A DNA stretch of 28,643 nucleotides from a virus: the IMG/VR virus record IMGVR_UViG_3300024062_000044, positions 1 through 28,643 of that record; one strand, given 5' to 3'. This document shows positions 1 through 4,875 of this stretch, in pieces (position 1 is the first letter of the stretch; the number at the start of each line of letters is the position of its first letter). The position numbers and the translations under genes were made by a program. The notes under the pieces were generated by a model. The model was not told where the DNA came from and searched no databases. It saw nothing but the letters and a program-made list of their open reading frames with translations.

Positions 1-85
1 CTCGTCTAGCTATTTACTACTCGCGGAGTTCATAACGATCCCTCACCCGTCCGTAGCTATTTGATGGACCATTACGGTGCTTCCA

Positions 86-274
86 TCATTTACGCCGCCA
101 AGCTCTGTGCACTGATGCGCTTACCTCTTGACTGACGATTTGTATTGTATTGCCTGTCTTATGGTTTATTATAGGTATATAACTATAATCTTGAACTGTG
201 CTACAAGGAACACACGATTTATAACCATAATTTACTCTGATAGGATGCACTACTGTGCCGCATTTACAATACAT
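86..274 (-). CDS. Small zinc-ribbon-like protein (62 aa)
   Basis: The protein opens with MYCKCG and has CVPC at residues 21-24, giving two CxC/CxxC-type pairs 15-20 residues apart. This is typical of a small zinc ribbon. A conserved-looking stretch, NHKTGNTIQIV, follows around residues 37-47, and the C-terminus is basic (AWRRK). Such tiny zinc-binding proteins are common in phage early regions, where they may bind nucleic acid or host proteins; the function here is unknown. The start ATG lies 33 bases downstream of the inferred start point of the promoter-like element at 301-332, in an A-rich leader ending AAAACTATG. It is the last gene of the leftward block that I can support. Confidence 0.75.
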   Translation of the reverse strand: MYCKCGTVVHPIRVNYGYKSCVPCSTVQDYSYIPIINHKTGNTIQIVSQEVSASVHRAWRRK

Positions 275-300
275 AGTTTTATTTTTATTTGTTACATCTA

Positions 301-332
301 TATTATCAACAATAGTTCGTATTATGTTTGTA
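301..332 (-). promoter_or_regulatory. T7-like promoter element, copy 1
   Basis: On the minus strand this reads TACAAACATAATACGA, nine bases, then GATAATA. It matches the family consensus TACAWACWWAATACGA-N9-GATAATA exactly. It overlaps the last 11 bases of the gene at 322-498 and precedes the zinc-ribbon gene at 86-274. If the G of GATAATA (position 307) is +1, the leader is 33 bases. The promoter role is inferred from repetition, position and likeness to T7 promoters. Confidence 0.7.
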
Positions 333-498
333 ATAACTTATTTAAAGCAACATTTATTACATGTTCTTTCATTTTTTGATAGTCATCACCGTCAAGTGGT
401 ACCTCAGCAAGCTGCCAATCAACACTGTCTTCAATGATTTCTTTCATATGATCCGCTACACCTTGTGCAATAGAATCTAGTTCTTTCATTTTACTCAT
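322..498 (-). CDS. Hypothetical small acidic protein (58 aa)
   Basis: This ORF reads MSKMKELDSIAQGV and ends NVALNKLLQT. It is mostly predicted helix with no motif I recognise. The codon choice, the helical pattern and the tight spacing to its neighbour support a real gene: it starts 2 bases beyond the stop of the gene at 500-634. Its last 11 bases overlap promoter-like element 1. It belongs to the leftward operon starting at promoter 2 (1478-1509). Function unknown. Confidence 0.7.
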   Translation of the reverse strand: MSKMKELDSIAQGVADHMKEIIEDSVDWQLAEVPLDGDDYQKMKEHVINVALNKLLQT

Positions 499-499
499 T

Positions 500-634
500 T
501 TATTTAAATTTATTTGCTACTTCGTATATTTCTTGTCGATCAACTTTGTCCAGGTTTTCGGTTTGGATAGCGTATTGTTTCAGTGCATAGTGTATAAATA
601 TACAGTCGCTTTCTGTTAGTTTAAGTGTTTTCAT
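500..634 (-). CDS. Hypothetical small protein (44 aa)
   Basis: The frame encodes MKTLKLTESDCIFIHYALKQ near the N-terminus and EIYEVANKF near the C-terminus, giving two amphipathic helices. The ATG directly follows the stop of the gene at 635-763 (TAAATG), as expected for translationally coupled phage genes, and the stop is one base before the next ATG. No family recognised. The compact operon position and the sensible composition are the main support. Confidence 0.7.
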   Translation of the reverse strand: MKTLKLTESDCIFIHYALKQYAIQTENLDKVDRQEIYEVANKFK

Positions 635-763
635 TTAATCTTGTTCTAATAGTTCATATATTTCGCTCAGTGTCATTTCGTCCACTTCACATTTCTTATA
701 ATTCTGTTGTACCCACCATTTAGACCACGCTAAATCCCATGGGTTAGTTGCTTTAGTTTCCAC
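635..763 (-). CDS. Hypothetical Trp-rich small protein, GTG start (42 aa)
   Basis: The frame reads METKATNPWDLAWSKWWVQQ and ends SEIYELLEQD. No ATG is available upstream within the frame, so the start is taken as the GTG at 761-763, which overlaps the 3' end of the gene at 753-1016 by 11 bases. An internal ATG would leave only 13 residues. Four tryptophans in the first 17 residues and an acidic C-terminal helix suggest a small protein-binding module. Function unknown. Confidence 0.6.
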   Translation of the reverse strand: METKATNPWDLAWSKWWVQQNYKKCEVDEMTLSEIYELLEQD

Positions 764-1016
764 GTTGTATGAATTCTTTGCTAGTTACCATCCACTCACA
801 GTTGTTTATACTGTGTCCTGCTAGTTCTAAGAACTGCTCGCAAGACTGTGTTTCAGGATTCCATTTATTTCCTTCGTTACATAACACGCTAATGTCATAT
901 CTATACGGTGTAGCGTCTTCATAGTCTAATAAGAATATATATTTAGCTGGTTTTACTTCTACCACTTCTGTAAACTCTTCTTGCATCTCGTGCCATTTTT
1001 TTATTGTATCACTCAT
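753..1016 (-). CDS. Hypothetical protein (87 aa)
   Basis: A soluble, mildly acidic protein beginning MSDTIKKWHEMQEEF, with a central hydrophobic strand KYIFLLDYED near residues 25-34 and three cysteines at about 46, 59 and 73. No domain recognised. Its ATG overlaps the TGA of the gene at 1013-1267 (ATGA), and its end overlaps the GTG-initiated gene at 635-763, so it is embedded in a coupled operon. It is transcribed leftward, probably from the element at 1478-1509. Confidence 0.75.
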   Translation of the reverse strand: MSDTIKKWHEMQEEFTEVVEVKPAKYIFLLDYEDATPYRYDISVLCNEGNKWNPETQSCEQFLELAGHSINNCEWMVTSKEFIQRGN

Positions 1017-1267
1017 GTTTTTACTATTTCTATTAATTGTTTTACTGAATATTCTTTACTTGTTTCGCGCCACATACGGTTGTGAGTGAACTTTCTAGCT
1101 TTTGGAAAACTAGATTTCTGTCTTGTTACAACTTTGTTGTACTCTACGTCAGTCAGTCCACTACACGTTCCGTTGAGGAGAGTTAGACGTCTATGCCCGT
1201 CTGCTCTGATTTTTTTCTGCGCTTCGGCATAGGCTAGAAGCTCTTTCATGTTAGTTGGATTAGACAT
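1013..1267 (-). CDS. Hypothetical basic protein (84 aa)
   Basis: The protein starts MSNPTNMKELLAYAEAQKKI and is rich in lysine and arginine in the middle (RQKSSFPKARKFTHNRMWR), ending in a helix VKQLIEIVKT. The charge suggests nucleic-acid binding, but there is no recognised motif. Its 5' end overlaps the preceding gene (1260-1463) by 8 bases and its TGA overlaps the next ATG, supporting translational coupling. Function unknown. Confidence 0.75.
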   Translation of the reverse strand: MSNPTNMKELLAYAEAQKKIRADGHRRLTLLNGTCSGLTDVEYNKVVTRQKSSFPKARKFTHNRMWRETSKEYSVKQLIEIVKT

Positions 1268-1463
1268 AAGACCAGATTGTAGGTTTATATTCGATATAAG
1301 TTAATCCTTGGTAGTTAAACCACGAGTTAATACCTTCTTGGTCTTTGTCTTCATTGTAAATAAAAGCAAATCTAGTTGGTAATTCGCCAACATTATAACC
1401 TTTATAAGTTATGTTGTTTAATTTGATAGTAGTTTTGTTTACTTTTTTGATTATATTTTGCAT
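1260..1463 (-). CDS. Hypothetical protein (67 aa)
   Basis: It begins MQNIIKKVNKTTIKLNNITY and is aromatic-rich and beta-leaning, with WFNYQGLTYIEYKPTIW near the end. It is the first gene after promoter-like element 2, with a predicted leader of 21 bases ending AAACTATG. It heads the chain 1260-1463, 1013-1267, 753-1016, 635-763, 500-634 and 322-498, in which neighbours overlap or lie within 2 bases. No family recognised. Confidence 0.75.
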   Translation of the reverse strand: MQNIIKKVNKTTIKLNNITYKGYNVGELPTRFAFIYNEDKDQEGINSWFNYQGLTYIEYKPTIWSYV

Positions 1464-1477
1464 AGTTTAATTTATTA

Positions 1478-1509
1478 TATTATCAATAGTTAATCGTATT
1501 TTGTATGTA
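1478..1509 (-). promoter_or_regulatory. T7-like promoter element, copy 2
   Basis: The minus strand reads TACATACAAAATACGA, nine bases, then GATAATA, an exact fit to the five-copy consensus. It directly abuts the stop codon of the gene at 1510-1752 and stands 21 bases (counted from inferred +1 at 1484) before the ATG at 1463. It would serve the six-gene operon that ends at 322. Confidence 0.7.
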
Positions 1510-1752
1510 TTATAGTACGGATTTATCTGTACCTTGAAATGCTTTATGAGCATTGTGAGTAGCATAATTAGATATTCCTTGTCTGAATTGCCATTCACGC
1601 TTACGATATTCGTAGTCAGTACACCATTTGTACATAGCTATACTTGAAGTACAGGGTTTGTACTTAGTTTCAAACTTTTTTATTTGATTTAGTTTATCAG
1701 TGATTAGACCTTTAGCGTCTAACTCTTTAAATTTAGTATCTTGAAATTGCAT
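1510..1752 (-). CDS. Hypothetical basic protein (80 aa)
   Basis: This protein begins MQFQDTKFKELDAKGL, has a lysine-rich helix (LNQIKKFETKYK), and then a tyrosine- and tryptophan-rich segment (MYKWCTDYEYRKREWQF). It is net basic. No domain recognised. It lies 4 bases after the gene at 1757-1894, and both starts share the leader AATAATACTATGCAATTT, which hints at a duplicated start region. It is likely the last gene of the transcript from element 3. Confidence 0.75.
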   Translation of the reverse strand: MQFQDTKFKELDAKGLITDKLNQIKKFETKYKPCTSSIAMYKWCTDYEYRKREWQFRQGISNYATHNAHKAFQGTDKSVL

Positions 1753-1756
1753 AGTA

Positions 1757-1894
1757 TTATTTTAAATTAGTTTGTTGATAGAATTTAATTTTATTTTCTA
1801 CTTGTTCACGAGTAATCTCGCCTTCAAGTTGCATGAGCACGTATCCGCTTATGTCGATTTGCTTGCCGTTCTGGCATGTTAGTATAAATTGCAT
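1757..1894 (-). CDS. Hypothetical small protein (45 aa)
   Basis: The frame reads MQFILTCQNGKQIDISGYVL, then an amphipathic helix EGEITREQVENKIKFYQQ. A short beta hairpin followed by a helix is likely. No family recognised. The leader AATAATACTATG matches those of neighbouring genes. It sits just downstream of the first T-arm-like hairpin (1921-1945), so both may be on one transcript from element 3. Confidence 0.7.
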   Translation of the reverse strand: MQFILTCQNGKQIDISGYVLMQLEGEITREQVENKIKFYQQTNLK

Positions 1895-1920
1895 AGTATT
1901 ATTTTATTATTAGTTATTAG

Positions 1921-1945
1921 TAGACATTGGCGGAATCGAACCGCC
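1921..1945 (-). ncRNA. tRNA T-arm-like hairpin 1 (no complete tRNA traced)
   Basis: On the minus strand, positions 1945-1929 form a perfect tRNA T-arm: stem GGCGG, loop TTCGATT, stem CCGCC. The next seven bases (AATGTCT) and an A sit where an acceptor 3' strand and discriminator base would be. About 36 bases upstream is a Gln-like anticodon loop, TTTTGAC. I could not find a pairing 5' acceptor strand or a D-arm, and the anticodon stem is poor. It may be a degenerate tRNA, a tRNA-like processing signal, or a tRNA with an unusual architecture. Confidence 0.35.
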
Positions 1946-1997
1946 TCACAAAGTAGAGCTCGCGTAGTCAAAATGCAGAGTGAAACCGTTATGTATT

Positions 1998-2117
1998 TTA
2001 GTAGAAATCGTAGTAGATATCCATAACTTTAGACTTTTGCTCGTCAGTTAATTTAGTGTAATGTTTGTCGTAGAGCTTCCACGAGATTTTTAGTAATGTA
2101 TAAGAGAATGTTGACAT
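1998..2117 (-). CDS. Hypothetical very small protein (39 aa)
   Basis: The frame encodes MSTFSYTLLKISWKLYDKHY and ends KVMDIYYDFY, nine of its 39 residues being aromatic Tyr, Phe or Trp. It is the first gene after promoter-like element 3, with a 44-base predicted leader ending AATAATACTATG. Its small size limits confidence, but its start context equals that of neighbouring genes. Function unknown. Confidence 0.6.
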   Translation of the reverse strand: MSTFSYTLLKISWKLYDKHYTKLTDEQKSKVMDIYYDFY

Positions 2118-2148
2118 AGTATTATTATTTTAAAGATTATTAATTAGT

Positions 2149-2292
2149 TTATTGTATTATCGATTTTGAGTCGTATTTAGTTTGTATTGGTTTTTCGTAG
2201 TTCTCATCATTGAGCGTTCCAAAGAGTAGCTCGTCAAAATATTCTTCACGAGCTATAAATCTCTGTTGTAGTTTGCTATAGTAACTTTTCAT
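2149..2292 (-). CDS. Hypothetical small protein (47 aa)
   Basis: It begins MKSYYSKLQQRFIAREEYFD and ends KYDSKSIIQ. Its ATG shares one base with the TAA of the membrane-protein gene (TAATG), a coupled start. The last codons contain promoter-like element 3, so this stretch does two jobs: the element is read as TKYDSKSIIQ. Function unknown. Confidence 0.65.
   Translation of the reverse strand: MKSYYSKLQQRFIAREEYFDELLFGTLNDENYEKPIQTKYDSKSIIQ
2155..2186 (-). promoter_or_regulatory. T7-like promoter element, copy 3
   Basis: The minus strand reads TACAAACTAAATACGA, nine bases (CTCAAAATC), then GATAATA. It shares eleven contiguous bases, AATACGACTCA, with the T7 consensus promoter, and has the same nine-base spacing to the start point. 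It lies inside the 3' end of the gene at 2149-2292 and precedes the genes at 1998-2117, 1757-1894 and 1510-1752. Inferred +1 is 2161. Confidence 0.7.
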
Positions 2293-2501
2293 TAGTAGCA
2301 GATTTGACAGTTAATAGAATCCATCGCTGAATAATCAACTTGACCTGTTATCATCATAAAGATGAAGAAGGCAATTCCGCCAAACGCTAATGGCATTAGT
2401 AAACCGAAAGCTATTACTTCCGCTACCACTTCTGTTAATGGTTTTGATTTTACATATTTAGTTACTGCAGGAATAAATCCTCTGAATTTGAAATTTGACA
2501 T
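2292..2501 (-). CDS. Small membrane protein (69 aa)
   Basis: Residues about 28-53 form one long hydrophobic segment (VIAFGLLMPLAFGGIAFFIFMM), either one transmembrane helix or a tight hairpin. The N-terminus is basic (MSNFKFRGFIPAVTKYVKSK), so by the positive-inside rule it is probably cytoplasmic. The C-terminus ends INCQICY, with a CxxC pair. It could be a holin-like or superinfection-exclusion protein; nothing in the sequence decides this. Its stop overlaps the ATG of the gene at 2149-2292. Confidence 0.7.
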   Translation of the reverse strand: MSNFKFRGFIPAVTKYVKSKPLTEVVAEVIAFGLLMPLAFGGIAFFIFMMITGQVDYSAMDSINCQICY

Positions 2502-2521
2502 AGTTATAATTTAGTTATTAG

Positions 2522-2564
2522 TTGTCATAGTGTGAATCGAACACACTCGTGTACCATAATGACA
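2522..2564 (-). ncRNA. tRNA T-arm-like minihelix 2 within a 183-base non-coding gap
   Basis: On the minus strand, positions 2546-2530 form a T-arm: GTGTG, loop TTCGATT, CACAC. The loop is identical to hairpin 1. The following TATGACA can pair with TGTCAT at 2564-2559, so the element folds as an acceptor plus T-arm minihelix with no room for D and anticodon arms. Upstream, GTGTAC and GTACAC form a further 6-base inverted repeat. No complete tRNA could be traced in 2502-2684, and I see no ORF there. Confidence 0.35.
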
Positions 2565-2684
2565 TTGCTGTTTTCAACATTGTTTAGACAGGTGATGTAC
2601 ACAGCTTAACGCGCCTGTATAATATCCAGTTTAGCCTGTTGCCTGCTCGGTTCGGATAGTCACCGTTTGGTAAAGAAGTAGTAG

Positions 2685-2915
2685 TTATACTACCTCTTTA
2701 TCCCTTAGTACAACTGGAACGCTAGTTGAAGAAGTATACGAACCATATTTGTTGAAGCAATTTATAGAAGATAATTTATCTTTCATAATTTCATATACTT
2801 TATCATGATTGTAAGTAAATGATTTGCCTGATTTAAATTCTACATTGATAGTAGTATTTTTGCCGATTAAAGATTTTCTGATGACGAATCTTTTTGATTG
2901 AATTGAATTTTGCAT
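2685..2915 (-). CDS. Hypothetical protein (76 aa)
   Basis: It starts MQNSIQSKRFVIRKSLIGKN, then a beta-rich part (TTINVEFKSGKSFTYNHDKVYEIM) and a C-terminal strand VPVVLRDKEVV. The pattern VEFKSGKSFTYNHDKVYEIM suggests a small SH3- or KTSC-like beta fold, but this is a guess. It is the first gene after promoter-like element 4, with a 54-base leader ending TTTTAACTATG. Function unknown. Confidence 0.75.
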   Translation of the reverse strand: MQNSIQSKRFVIRKSLIGKNTTINVEFKSGKSFTYNHDKVYEIMKDKLSSINCFNKYGSYTSSTSVPVVLRDKEVV

Positions 2916-2962
2916 AGTTAAAAGTATTTATTATTATTATTAGTTTTTATTAGTTACATTAT

Positions 2963-2994
2963 TATTATCATTATGTATTCGTATTATGTTTGTA
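2963..2994 (-). promoter_or_regulatory. T7-like promoter element, copy 4
   Basis: The minus strand reads TACAAACATAATACGA, nine bases, GATAATA. The 16-base upstream half is identical to copy 1. It begins one base past the stop of the gene at 2996-3127 and is followed by the leader AATGTAACTAATAAAAAC, nearly the same as after copy 5. Inferred +1 is 2969; the next ATG is at 2915. Confidence 0.7.
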
Positions 2995-2995
2995 A

Positions 2996-3127
2996 TTATT
3001 TATTTTGTTTTATAAATTGTGAAATTATATTTTCTAATTCAAGTTGTTGTGATGGCGTAATGTCGCCAGTTTCTAAATTAAAGTCGTCACATATTGAAGT
3101 GAAGTCAATGTATTGTAGTAATTCCAT
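2996..3127 (-). CDS. Hypothetical small acidic protein (43 aa)
   Basis: The frame reads MELLQYIDFTSICDDFNLET, then GDITPSQQLELENIISQFIK. The DFNLETGDITPSQQLELE stretch looks like a compact helical pair and recalls small proteins often seen in marine phage early regions; I cannot name a family. It is the first gene of the leftward block, 43 bases from the inferred start point of element 5. Confidence 0.7.
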   Translation of the reverse strand: MELLQYIDFTSICDDFNLETGDITPSQQLELENIISQFIKQNK

Positions 3128-3163
3128 ATTCTTATTGTTATTAGTTTTTATTAGTTACATTTA

Positions 3164-3195
3164 TATTATCATTATAACTTCGTATTAAGTATGTA
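3164..3195 (-). promoter_or_regulatory. T7-like promoter element, copy 5
   Basis: The minus strand reads TACATACTTAATACGA, nine bases (AGTTATAAT), GATAATA, again an exact consensus match. It is the outermost promoter-like element of the leftward block and lies 20 bases from the TGTCAT motif array (3216-3322), which could therefore regulate it. Inferred +1 is 3170. Confidence 0.7.
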
Positions 3196-3215
3196 AAATA
3201 GTTTAGTAGTAGAAG

Positions 3216-3322
3216 ATGACAAGATGTCATACCACTATGTCACTATGTCATTAACAATAGTATATTATATATATGACGTAATGTCATGACAATCAGTCAC
3301 ATGTGTCATGTCAATGTGTCAT
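3216..3322. repeat. TGTCAT/ATGACA motif array
   Basis: About nine copies of TGTCA(T) or its complement ATGACA occur in 107 bases: at 3216, 3224, 3237, 3245, 3281, 3286, 3304, 3308 and 3317. Some pair as palindromes, such as ATGACAAGATGTCAT and ATGTCATGACA. Spacing is irregular, unlike a CRISPR. The array stands in the divergent region upstream of promoter element 5. Clustered operators for a DNA-binding protein, or iterons of an origin, are the likely roles (inference). Confidence 0.6.
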
Positions 3323-3389
3323 ACAACTAAATCTCACAAGGAAAAGACGAGCTAGACAGGATAATAGGTATGAAATCTAGGTAGAAAAG

Positions 3390-3529
3390 TCTAAACCCCC
3401 CGCTCGGGGCCCTGGAAAGTCGTATATATGACATGGAAAATCCTGAAACGCACGCGGACCCGCAAATTTGAAACCCGTTTTCCCTGGAGAAAAAGATGGT
3501 GAGGATAGGGGGCAACACCATACCCCTAT
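3390..3529. other. GC-rich, hairpin-rich non-coding block
   Basis: Positions 3361-3540 are about 46% GC by hand count, clearly above the surrounding A/T-rich intergenic sequence. The block holds CCCC-GCTC-GGGG (3398-3409), GCG-GACC-CGC (3454-3463), a possible outer stem GGAAAA/TTTTCC around it, and ATAGGGG/CCCCTAT (3505-3529). A 64-codon minus-strand ORF crosses it but is not convincing. It may be a structured RNA, an origin-related element, or acquired DNA. The rest of the gene-free region 3197-3667 holds the motif array and an A/T-rich leader. Confidence 0.45.
3505..3529. terminator. Perfect 7-bp inverted repeat in divergent region
   Basis: ATAGGGG and CCCCTAT flank an 11-base loop. Neither side is followed directly by a T-run: on the plus strand six Ts come about 12 bases later, and on the minus strand TTTTT lies about 11 bases on. 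It might be a weak terminator or a protein-binding site separating the divergent blocks. Confidence 0.3.
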
Positions 3530-3535
3530 ATTTGT
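3527..3535 (+). promoter_or_regulatory. Candidate Bacteroidota-type -7 box for the rightward genes
   Basis: TATATTTGT fits the Bacteroidota primary sigma -7 motif TAnnTTTG followed by a pyrimidine. It lies about 130 bases upstream of the first rightward gene. No clear TTG is present about 20 bases upstream for the -33 box, so support is partial. A TATAAT-like string near 3569 is another candidate. None of the T7-like elements faces right here. Confidence 0.25.
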
Positions 3536-3667
3536 AACAACTTTTTTAAAAACAGTGACATAAGCCTTATAATATAGATAAGTAACACCCTATTGTCACA
3601 CTTTATGTAAAAACACTTCAAAACCTGTAATGATATAGACTAAAGAAAACAAATAAAAACTAACTAA

Positions 3668-4141
3668 ATGTCTATACTGCAAAGCTATCCAAAAGGTACG
3701 CCTAAAAAAGGAGATTATATAATAGGTACATCTATACCTACGGCTGGTTCTGATGAAATGCCAACTACTAGAAACTTTTCAGTAGATGCAGTCGCTGCAA
3801 TTGCTAACTCTACAGCTGCGTATACAGCGTATGCCGCTAGATTAACTGCTTCTAGTGCAGCTGGCGGTGGTACACCATCCGTTAATTTATTAGCTAATAA
3901 CACAGGTCTTGCGATCGCTTGGACCAGAATCGGTGTTGGACTATATAACGCAGCTATAACAGGAGGTATAGCACCAGAACAAAAAGTTTGGTTTACCGCG
4001 GGTAGTGGTGGTGGAAATGATTACCAAAAACTTTCTTGGGGCGATGAGACAGAATTAAGTCTTACTAACTATGACGGTACCACAGGGGTTGCGGTTGAAG
4101 GATTAAACGAAGTTTACATAGAAATTAGAATATACTCATAA
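3668..4141 (+). CDS. Tail-fibre-type structural protein (157 aa)
   Basis: The N-terminal 45 residues (SYP...GDYIIGTS...TRNFSVDAVAAIAN) align by eye with the N-terminus of the next protein (SYP...DAWIGTD...TKQFTASAVAKYLN). This suggests a shared virion-anchoring module. The rest is beta-rich, with glycine-rich turns (SAAGGG, GSGGGNDY) and a C-terminus EVYIEIRIYS typical of fibre tips. There is no signal peptide or membrane segment. It is the first gene of the rightward block, 4 bases before the next one. Receptor-binding or tail-spike accessory protein is the best reading; the exact role is inference. Confidence 0.6.
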   Translation: MSILQSYPKGTPKKGDYIIGTSIPTAGSDEMPTTRNFSVDAVAAIANSTAAYTAYAARLTASSAAGGGTPSVNLLANNTGLAIAWTRIGVGLYNAAITGGIAPEQKVWFTAGSGGGNDYQKLSWGDETELSLTNYDGTTGVAVEGLNEVYIEIRIYS

Positions 4142-4144
4142 CAC

Positions 4145-4855
4145 ATGGCTAGAATAAGTTCGTATCCATTTGATACAACTGTCACAGATAATGACGCTTG
4201 GATAGGAACTGATGCGGCAAACAGACAGACAAAGCAATTCACTGCATCGGCAGTAGCTAAATACCTAAACCTTAATGCTAAGGTAAACATAGGCGGTCAA
4301 ATGTCATTTAAATGGTCTGACACGCAAAATGGTGGAGCAGGTACTATATCTAAAACCGGTGGTGGTGGATCTGGAACGGGGCTTAATACTTTAACACAAG
4401 TAAGAATATCTATAACAGAACTAAATGGTCAGAATGTAGTTAAATTTTTAGAGTATATAACAGGTAAACCTATATTACTAGGTCAAGGTGATCAGATAAG
4501 TCAGTTTGGTAATTATACATTAGACACTTACACTGTAGATCCTGCAGATCCTTTTTACTATATAGCTGATTTAATTTACATCGGTGGTAATGGAGTTATC
4601 GCTCCACAAGGAACTCAATACACATTAATACACTTCGATATAACTAGCAGCGGAGATGTAAATTTAAAACAAAATTTTACCTCATCAACACAATGGGTTA
4701 TAAATAATACAACAGGTAAGGCAGAGCCTTCAGTAACTTTGACTGATAACTCAAATCCGCCAAAAGAAATAAAAGGATGTGTAACATACACGGACGCAAC
4801 AACAATAACAGTTGATTTTGACCAGCAGGTGGCAGGGTCATCAATACTAAATTAA
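4145..4855 (+). CDS. Tail-fibre-type structural protein (236 aa)
   Basis: It starts MARISSYPFDTTVTDNDAWI, with the same N-terminal module as the preceding gene, GT....TKQFTASAVAKYLN. A glycine-rich linker (KTGGGGSGTG, near residues 74-83) follows, and then a beta-rich distal domain. A shared anchor with different distal domains is the usual plan for phage fibre proteins that vary in receptor specificity. It is transcribed with the gene at 3668 and the longer fibre genes downstream. Confidence 0.6.
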   Translation: MARISSYPFDTTVTDNDAWIGTDAANRQTKQFTASAVAKYLNLNAKVNIGGQMSFKWSDTQNGGAGTISKTGGGGSGTGLNTLTQVRISITELNGQNVVKFLEYITGKPILLGQGDQISQFGNYTLDTYTVDPADPFYYIADLIYIGGNGVIAPQGTQYTLIHFDITSSGDVNLKQNFTSSTQWVINNTTGKAEPSVTLTDNSNPPKEIKGCVTYTDATTITVDFDQQVAGSSILN

Positions 4856-4875
4856 CAATATAAAAAAAATAAACT

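Noticed and set aside
1921-1997. Complete tRNA-Gln on the minus strand
   Set aside because: A T-arm and a TTTTGAC loop are present, but the acceptor stem, the D-arm and a proper anticodon stem could not be built; the distance from anticodon to T-arm is about 11 bases too long.
3216-3322. CRISPR array
   Set aside because: The repeat unit is only 6 bases, spacing is irregular, and no cas-like gene is present; an operator or iteron array fits better.
3327-3521. 64-codon minus-strand ORF across the GC-rich block
   Set aside because: It spans several hairpins, has an odd composition for this genome (Ser/Pro/Phe/Ile-rich), lacks the ACTATG start context of its neighbours, and is far from any promoter-like element. 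I treat it as chance, with some doubt.
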